Shown here piece after piece: positions 56,800-64,000 of a stretch of DNA of 64,000 nucleotides. The position numbers were made by a program, and so were the translations under genes. Position 1 is the stretch's first letter. Each line of letters starts with the position of its first letter. Below the pieces are notes generated by a model. It was not told where the DNA came from, ran no database searches, and saw nothing but the letters and a program-made list of their open reading frames with translations. Source of the stretch: Gordionus sp. m RMFG-2023 (lineage: Eukaryota; Nematomorpha; Gordioida; Chordodea; Parachordodidae); NCBI RefSeq assembly GCF_954871325.1, contig NC_088775.1:39223561-39287560 (forward strand), in the 5' to 3' direction.

Positions 56800-57463
56800 G
56801 CTTCATTGGTTTTAGCAGATCTTGCTATTATTTTTATGAAGAATAGCTCGGGGAATTTAAAAGTCAAATTAGTATTTATTTACTGAAAATTATTACCGAA
56901 TTGAGGAACGTCTTAAGCCCAATTATAATAAAAATTTTATGGTCGACGAAGAACGAGAACTGAATTTGGAAGAAGAATTGAACATGATAATAAAAAATGC
57001 GAAGGACGATTCACAGGAAAAACTGGATTTTAGCAAATTTAAGCAGGAGGTATAATTAGTTTAAAAAATACTGGAAAACCTAGAGAAAATCTTTAGAAAT
57101 TGTACAATAAAATCGACGTCAACCACTAAAATTAGATTCAAATTATTCAACGAATCGGTTACATTCATTGTTTTTTTTTGAAATTTTATTTATTTACATG
57201 AAAAAAATAATTTTTATTAATTTAATATCCATTTATATATTGAATCAAAATAAAATAACAATGCATCACCTATAAATGTCTAAATAAATCAAAGCCCTAT
57301 TATTTTAGTGAAAAAAAATTATGTTAATAAATATAAATAATTAATGTTAAAATTAAAAAAAATTTTTTTATGACGGAATAATAATTTTTATAATCTTTCA
57401 TTTTGGGATTCTTCGATCTCAATATCAAAAACCGTACCCACATGTGAATTTACTTTTATTTAA
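56800..57463. other. AT-rich stretch without recognised feature
   Basis: A short + frame (VDEERELNLEEELN at about 56943-56985) is open for some 35 codons without a recognised motif. Otherwise featureless. Confidence 0.35.
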
Positions 57464-58520
57464 ACCAGGGATGTGAACCCTTCTACAAAAAAAAGGGTCC
57501 AGGTCCGGGTTTGGGTACAGGAATAAAATTTGAAAGGACCCGGAGGGAACATAAAAATAATGACTCAAAATAATATATTTTTTAAATTCATTTATTATTA
57601 TACTTCAATATATACATATTCATAATTTACAAATGAAAAATTTAAAAATGAAATAATTTTATTTTAAATGATTTATTCTCGCACAATCATAATATCTTCT
57701 AAAATATCATCCTTGAGATTTCCACGTAAAGTAGACAATATATATTTCAAAGATGAAAATTCACGTTCTACCCTTACCTAAAATAGATAGTTATTTTTAT
57801 AAAATTATTATACTTTGTCGCCGGTACAGCCATGAAGATTCTAGATAAGATATACTGAATATATTGAAGAATTTTCTTCCCAAAATTTTAAAATTTTATA
57901 TCCTTATTTATTCTTTTAACTTCTGAGAACTTTACTATTAAAGATGCAGGTTTGATCCTCCTGTCTATCTAATGATAATTTGATTTTTTTTTCTCTATCT
58001 AAAAGTAAAATTTCAAGATCATCAATGTTGCTATCATTATTATTATTATCACTACAACCAAAAGATATTGTATTGTAAATATTAGTTTTGCTTATGCCAT
58101 AAATCAAGATGGTCTTTAGCCATTTGTTTTTGCTCAATACTCAATAAAACTTGATATTGAGGGTCTAAATATATAGAAGCGTATACAACACTATTTTGCA
58201 AATATTGTTGCTCTCGAATTTTCATGTTTTCTAATATTTCGTATAAAAAGGACTGTAAATTTTTCTAAATCTTATCGGCATCTAATCCATATGCCTTAAA
58301 ATCAAATAAACATAATTGTTCTGATTGTAATCTTAATATTTTTATTTTTAAAGGAACTAATACACTAGCAAGGTCCTTTATTTGGCACCAATTATCTTCC
58401 GACAAAATGACTTCACATGCTCCTATAATAAAATTATTACAGAAATCTTTTAAACTTAATAATCGTTCTAGCATCATACAAATTGAGACCAACGTGTTGT
58501 GAATTATCATTTAAATTAAA
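57464..58520 (-). pseudogene. Decayed hAT transposase (family G) with one element end
   Basis: 58510 downward: MMLERLLSLKDFCNN, then LSEDNWCQIKDLASVLVPLK and LQSEQLCLFDFKAYGLD, the central hAT block around the catalytic Glu region. Near 58150-58090, LSIEQKQMAKDHLDLW. Near 57780-57690, VEREFSSLKYILSTLRGNLK, then DILEDIMIVR, the C-terminal dimerisation motif. CAGGGATGTGAACCC at 57465 looks like the element end on the C-terminal side. The other end was not found. The order and spacing show one gene with several frameshifts. Confidence 0.78.
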
Positions 58521-58985
58521 ATATTATTACTTGCAATACAAAATAATTCACTTTCAAAATAATCAACGTATTTCTATAACATAGCATATTAATAAATTTA
58601 CATAATAAAATATTACCTACACTAGAAAATAATTTATGATATCAATCTCTAAATAAAATGGAAGTCCAGGAAGAAAATTGAAAGAAAAACTCGAATATAA
58701 AAGAGTATTTAGGAAGGTTTTAAAAACATTTAAATGATTTTTTGAGAAGAATGTAGATTTCAAACTAAGTGGCCTCTGGATGTGGAAAATTTCTTAAAGA
58801 ATTGATAAATATCATAACTCACAAATCATATTTTTTTTATTCCATATTTTTCATAATATATTTGGCCTTTTCTCTAAAAATTTATAGAAATCTTGGGAGG
58901 ATGAATACGGATAATCTATTCCTCTCATTTGAATATTATTCTGATTCATCCATCGTCAAATGAAGGTAAAATTTATTATTTATCC
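58521..58985. other. AT-rich stretch, probably 5' part of the family G hAT
   Basis: The open frame at 58769-58963 (+) has no recognisable motif. The last 60 bases lead into a possible Helitron end. Confidence 0.3.
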
Positions 58986-58989
58986 ATAC

Positions 58990-59036
58990 GGAGAAAATTC
59001 TGATCACCCGTCATTCTTGACGGGCTATCAGCTAGT
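58990..59036 (+). mobile_element. Possible Helitron 3' end
   Basis: GGAGAAAATTCTGATCA, then a perfect hairpin CCCGTCA-TTCT-TGACGGG (59007-59024), then CTATCAG and CTAG (59032-59035) followed by T. Hairpin plus CTRR about 8-10 bases downstream is the Helitron 3' signature. Related ends at 8802 (minus) and 60900. Confidence 0.5.
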
Positions 59037-59214
59037 ATTATATAATAATGTATTTATTCCATGGCAGGAAAACTATAATTATATTATGTAATAGATACTA
59101 TGAGTGTTAGCTAGTGTTTATCACCCAACATTATATTAATCATAACTATATATAATCATTATAACCATATCTAATTGACGAATATAATATTTCATTTTGT
59201 ATAAATATTTTAAA

Positions 59215-59350
59215 ATAATTTTACGGCCCGGCCCGGGTATTTTATAAAAAAAAATTTCAGGCCCGGCCCGGTTATTTAAAAAAAATATTTCAGATTTTAA
59301 AAATTTAAAATACGGCCGGGCCGAGCTTTGGACCAGGCCTGCAGGTCTCG
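59215..59350. repeat. GC-rich MITE fragment (GGCCCGG family)
   Basis: CGGCCCGGCCCGGGTA, CAGGCCCGGCCCGG and ACCAGGCCTGCAGG; the reverse complement matches the left end of the copy at 54105. One end only. Confidence 0.6.
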
Positions 59351-60140
59351 GATAATTTATCTAGCTTCTGGAATTTATTAATTTTATATAAATAAATATT
59401 TATTAACCATCCCATTGATACACAGTCCAAAATATGATAGGTAAGATAAAATTAGTCGAAACAAGACTAAGAAACAGTTACCTACAATATTTAACAGTTG
59501 GCATGGGGGGGTGCCTTCGCCTTAGGGCATCAAGGGATTTTCAGTGTCATGAGCTCACGGGGATCTAATTTATGTAATTCATCACTAAAATTTAAGGAAA
59601 ATATGATTTGCTTAATGTATTAAGTGTCATAATTAGGGCTGGGCAAATTTCTAAAAAAATGTATTTGAATATAAATACAAATATGTTTTAAACTGATTTT
59701 CATTTTAAATATAAATACTAAATCTCAGGATATTGTATTTAGATAAGAAAATATGGCATCTGCATCTGTATTATATATTTGCTAATTGTATCTGGATACT
59801 ATTTTAGAGGTATCAATATCTATTTTTTGATAAAATTAATATAATTATATTTTGCCTCTTTTTTTATTAAAAATAATAATATTTGAATTAAATGTTTTAA
59901 ATATTTTATCCGAGTTAATTGATTACAATAAAAACGACAAATTTTATTATGATGATTTATTAAAGTTTCTAACTCACAGATAACCTGTGAAAAATAATAA
60001 AAAATTTAATATTACAGATTTTTTTTAGGCACCCCTTAGAAGATACGAATAATGATATAAATTTTATTCTCATCAAATTTTGAATAATTTAAAAATGAGT
60101 GTCGGGATTTCACTATATTTAAAGATTATCCCAATATAAA
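59351..60140. other. AT-rich stretch with one GC-richer patch
   Basis: GGGGGGGTGCCTTCGCC at 59505-59521 stands out but has no recognised function. TAGGGCTGGGCAAATTT at 59636 resembles a hAT end, without a partner in the window. Confidence 0.35.
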
Positions 60141-60148
60141 GTTGTTAG

Positions 60149-60445
60149 TATAGTTGGGTTTTGTTTGGTCCGGTTCGAGATTTATAACTATTTTAACCAC
60201 CGATCCAATCCTATTGGTTGAATGTCTGTTAATTCGGCTCAATGTATAGGCGTATGCCGGGAAAAATCATTTAATATTAAGGCTTTTGATTTTATTAGCT
60301 TCTTTCAAATTTGAGTTGCTATATTTTTAAGAAAAACTCTAAGCAAACTCGGTTTAACCTATTTTTTAGCCGGATAAAAATATATTAAAAACTCGGTTTA
60401 GCAGATTTTTTAGCCGGTTAAAAATATAGTAATTACCCAACTATA
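60149..60445. mobile_element. MITE with TATAGTTGGGT ends (TSD GTTGTTAG/TTTGTTAG)
   Basis: 297 bp. Left end TATAGTTGGGTTTTG and right end AATTACCCAACTATA are inverted. The flanks GTTGTTAG (60141-60148) and TTTGTTAG (60446-60453) match at 7 of 8. Inside, ACTCGGTTTA and TTTTTTAGCCGG are repeated near the right end. A hAT origin is likely from TSD length. Confidence 0.82.
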
Positions 60446-60899
60446 TTTGTTAGTCATAAATTATAACACCACTTTGCCATCAACTATCTCGGTCTGCTTA
60501 CCGCTATGCCCTCGCAGGTTCTTATGGAATATGCATTTTTTAAATCTATTATTATCTGTTTTACAGTTTATTTGTATGAATTTCTTTTTATTATTCACCG
60601 GTATTTTCAAATTATTCTTTCATCGATGGATCAAAGGAGGTAAATTAATTTTTGTAAAACCCTCACCTATCAAGAAGAATTTTTTGGGGTTATAAATTAC
60701 AAACACAAATGTATAAATATTTAGTTGAAAAGATTTTATTAAAAATAGTATATTTACAAATATGTTTAAATTATTTGTTTATATTTGAAGGTGCTAAATA
60801 AAAATAATAGAAAATTTCGGATTCACCATCTAAATAAAAGTAAATTTATAACTCAAACCTCACAGAGGAAAATTTCTGATTCACTCATCATCAAATAAA

Positions 60900-60942
60900 G
60901 GAGAAAATTCTTCCTGTCATTCTTGACGGAATATCTGCTCGT
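60900..60942 (+). mobile_element. Possible Helitron 3' end, degenerate
   Basis: GGAGAAAATTC, hairpin TTCCTGTCA-TTCT-TGACGGAA, then TATCTGCTCGT. It matches the end at 58990-59036 with CTCG in place of CTAG. The preceding 100 bases are also similar between the two. Confidence 0.4.
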
Positions 60943-60944
60943 TT

Positions 60945-62424
60945 CTTATCATATATATTGTGTATATGTATTGTAAAATATAACAATTACTATTTATCAT
61001 TTTATTATATATTTTATACATGTATTAAATATAATAATAATTATTTATCATTTAATTAAATATTTTGTATGCAGATGAGATGTCAATCCAATAATTTTTT
61101 TAGCTCAATTCAAAGAATGGAATTCTAAATTAGGCATTATGCGCACCTCTTAACTATAATAAATGTATTTTACGGGAAATTATATCTATATTTATATACA
61201 TTTGGGGAAATATATCTAAATACCATATATTTCAGTCGTTGTCTGTATCGAGATCCATTTTAGGGGATATATCTCTATCTAGATCCATTTGAAAAGTATC
61301 CTTAACAACTCCTAAATACTATTGAAAATGTTCCAAATTAAATTTTATCTGAAGAAATGCAAACATTATAAATAATATAGTTATTGTCAGTAGTGGCATA
61401 TTAAATTATGTTATAATTGCAAATATAATTAATATCACAGTTTTACAGAACATATAATAAATTTGAACATAATTATATTCCTAATAAAGATGAATATTGC
61501 AAATAACAAATTTAAATGATAACATAATATTAAATAAAGCAACCATAAAAAATTTCAAATAAATCACATTTATAAATTGAAAAAAAAGAGAATATTTGAT
61601 AATTTATTAAAAGATAGAATTAAATATTAGTCTATGTCAATTTGTCCTATTAATTAAATTTACGCAGTTGAATAATCTTTCCACCGGAACAGATTGAAAT
61701 ATATTTATATACAAAATAGCCTAAAATTGGGTGACAGGTATATATATGGCTTAGGTATGACTTGGCTTTGGAACCCTGTTATTTCTAATCTAACTTTAAA
61801 AAAAGTAAACTAGATATTTTTTCATTTTATTACTATTTTTTTTAAAAACTTATTGAGAAGTATACATTGTATCCGCGATATGCTAAACTTACATTTTTAA
61901 GATATTTTTCTTCCTTTTTAAAAATTTTTTTCTATCCCTGTCGGCAAACTAATTAATTGTCATAAAAAATCACACAATCAATAGCAAAATTTAATTAAAA
62001 TTTCTATCACGTGATCAAAACTATTAACCACATTAATATTATTATTTTTATAGCTTAATCAATTTTTTTTTTATAAAATGGAAATATATTTTAAAAAATT
62101 CTCTCCCTTATAGAATATAACCGGAAAATGTTGGATTAATTTACTACATTTATGGCTAGTTAAAAGGGTATTTATACATCTTAACATTACATTGTAACAG
62201 TTAGATATAATTATTCTTATCTGCGAATATTACATTTTGCTTATCAGAATTTTAAATTTATTTCCTTATTTAAAAATTATTCTAGTAAAAAAAGGTGATT
62301 TTTTCAAATCACAAAATCATTGTGAATATGCTTTATAATTATCTTTTAATCACGAAATTTTTTAGTATGTATGATCGTATCTCCACTTTGCCATGTAAAT
62401 CTGGCTGGATTGACATCTTCTTAT
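60945..62424. other. AT-rich stretch without recognised feature
   Basis: No coding frame, no element end and no repeat of note was recognised. Confidence 0.35.
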
Positions 62425-62432
62425 TTTTGTGG

Positions 62433-62637
62433 TAATGTTAAACGGCTCGTTTTGAGCCGATTTTTAAAACTCAATATTTTAGCCAGAAAAATATTGCCTA
62501 AGCCTCGAGATTTCGATAATATATTCTAGACCTTTGTTCCTTCTATGAGCAGAATCTTCAGACTTACGTAATATTTTTCAGGATAAAATATTGAGTTAGC
62601 CATTTTTAAAAATCGACAGAGCCCTTTAACAACACTA
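62433..62637. mobile_element. hAT MITE, TAGTGTTGTTAAAC family (TSD TTTTGTGG/TTTTGTGC)
   Basis: 205 bp. The left end TAATGTTAAACGGCTCG is slightly decayed; the right end is CCCTTTAACAACACTA. The inner inverted GAGCCGATTTTTAAAA matches the 56595-56771 copy. The flanks match at 7 of 8. Confidence 0.82.
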
Positions 62638-62645
62638 TTTTGTGC

Positions 62646-64000
62646 TTATCTATATTGGCTTTCATTTAAAAATTCATTCCTCCCATAAATTTCTTAATCT
62701 TCCACCGCAAGAGAAATTTTTTCCTAAAGCCTTAGATAAATAAATCTAAGCCCATCATTTAAACTATTTAAAAATTCTGTCCCATAAAGCTCAGTCTAAT
62801 CTCATTTAGATAAAATTGTATACGTCGAAGCCCTAAATTGAATAATATACAATAAAATAAAGTAAACTAGTTAGGATCGGCACTCTTCTGTAAAAGTAGA
62901 TTTTTCTCCAAAACGCAAAAACGGAACCATCATGACCTATTTTATACGGCGTGATGAACCTTTTCAATTTCTCTTTGGTAATACACGAATCCAATAAAAA
63001 ATTTAGCCATTAAAATTGAAACTCCATTCATGAGCCGTTGAGTAGTCTCCTACCCATAATTATGTTGCCTGTCTAAACGTTCTAATCTTTAAAGTATTTC
63101 CCCCCCGTCTCGAATCTAATCAATCACTTTAATTAATTTTCCATTAATTTAACCCACAAGGAGGTTGAGCTCATTACAGCGTATTTTTTGTTTCAAAATT
63201 TTTTTGCTTTTATCAACAATTTAAATTTTGCTTTTTTATTTTTTAAATCTACGAGATATTACACTAATTAATGTTTGAAGAGGAGGAAAAATATAAGATT
63301 ATACTTTAGAACTAAAAAAATTCCTACCTGTTAATTGTATCGTCATAATTGATCGGAGAGGGGGTCGGTCCTTCTATTATGATTGAAAAGATATTCACAA
63401 ATACTTTGAAATTTCTTTCATAAATGATTGTTTATTTCCTTTGGTATTCTTATTATCTTATACTTTTTTCCAGGTACTCTTTTCTAAATATCTGGCCAAA
63501 AATTGCGGATTGTCTCTTTTTATAGGATATCCTCAAATTAATCAAGATGGAAATGAGAGTTCAAGTGTAGCACTGCTGTTTAATACAACGTGATGATGAT
63601 GACTTATAATCATAATAAATTATTATGTGTAATATAGCTTTAATGGTAAATTTTCCTCTAACGTTTCGGAAATAAATTAACTTACATATATCTGCAAAAT
63701 TAGTCCGATACTTTAAAAAAAATATAAAGCAATTAATCATATTTTGGCAGACAAGATGTAAATTCTAATAACCAAAACCAACCGCTGTAAATTTTTTTAT
63801 TTATAAAAAATCTGCTAAATATTTCACCTTGCTCTACTAAATGAAATAAATTGTATTTGAGACTGAAGCCTTGTAAATCGACCCAAAGTCTAGCTCGGGA
63901 CCTATAATTTTAAAATAAATGGGCCGGGCTAAAATATAAAATGATCTTTTCTATTTATTTATCAAAATAAAATGATAATTAAAATTTAACTATAATTTGT
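62646..64000. other. AT-rich stretch to the end of the window
   Basis: GGGCCGGGCTAAAATA at 63921-63936 is a further trace of the GC-rich MITE family. No gene was recognised. Confidence 0.35.

Noticed and set aside
57856-57970. A second hAT end pairing with CAGGGATGTGAACCC at 57465
   Set aside because: No inverted copy of that end with a matching 8 bp duplication was found up to the end of the window.
60447-60695. Hydrophobic 82-codon frame resembling a membrane protein
   Set aside because: It starts within a MITE TSD and is dominated by AT-rich Phe/Leu codons; no family recognised.

Overview
This is a gene-poor, strongly AT-rich eukaryotic window made almost entirely of transposable elements. 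I found no convincing host gene, rRNA or tRNA. The mix (hAT, piggyBac, Tc1/mariner, Mutator-like, Ty3/gypsy-type LTR elements, a restriction-like-endonuclease LINE, MITEs, possible Helitron ends) shows a nuclear genome. It cannot be placed further from sequence alone. An expanded, AT-rich microsporidian or an AT-rich, TE-laden animal or fungus would fit, but this is a guess.

Most elements can be delimited by terminal inverted repeats (TIRs) and target-site duplications (TSDs), which show how they are stacked. Stack 1 (1052-12603): an old hAT (hAT-A) interrupted by an LTR retrotransposon (3528-8562, TSD TAAAG), itself interrupted by a second hAT (hAT-B, 4847-7618, TSD ATAAAAAC). Stack 2 (13057-19883): a foldback-like element with hAT-type ends. 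It holds a 2.9 kb inverted repeat built from about 21 minisatellite units, a Tc1/mariner copy (16724-18715) and a GC-richer ~180 bp tandem array. Stack 3 (19905-34345): an old ~115 bp minisatellite split by hAT-C1 (20142-22469, TSD ATTAGATC) and by an 11 kb composite hAT-D1 (22957-34179, TSD CATCTTTC). hAT-D1 carries a nearly complete gypsy element (23052-27870), an RLE-type LINE (28120-30813) and a second partial gypsy copy.

From 34.7 to 40.4 kb lie fragments: a decayed gypsy pol interrupted by a MULE transposase piece, a LINE tail, an internally deleted piggyBac, and hAT-E2. Stack 4 (about 43112-53059) is the most complex. An old piggyBac (A) is interrupted by hAT-C2 (TSD GTAGTTAG), by a GC-rich MITE, and by a long-TIR Mutator-like element. 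That element is interrupted by hAT-E1 (TSD CAATCGAC), which is interrupted by a younger piggyBac (B, 46051-48522, flanked by TTAA). The last 11 kb hold hAT-D2 (53655-55508, TSD GTTGCAGG), MITEs with 8 bp TSDs, another decayed hAT, and short possible Helitron 3' ends.

Every transposase or polymerase is broken by stops or frameshifts, so none looks autonomous as read. The gypsy element, hAT-B and piggyBac B are the least damaged. The TSDs give a relative chronology of insertion and show that neighbouring fragments kilobases apart belong to single genes.
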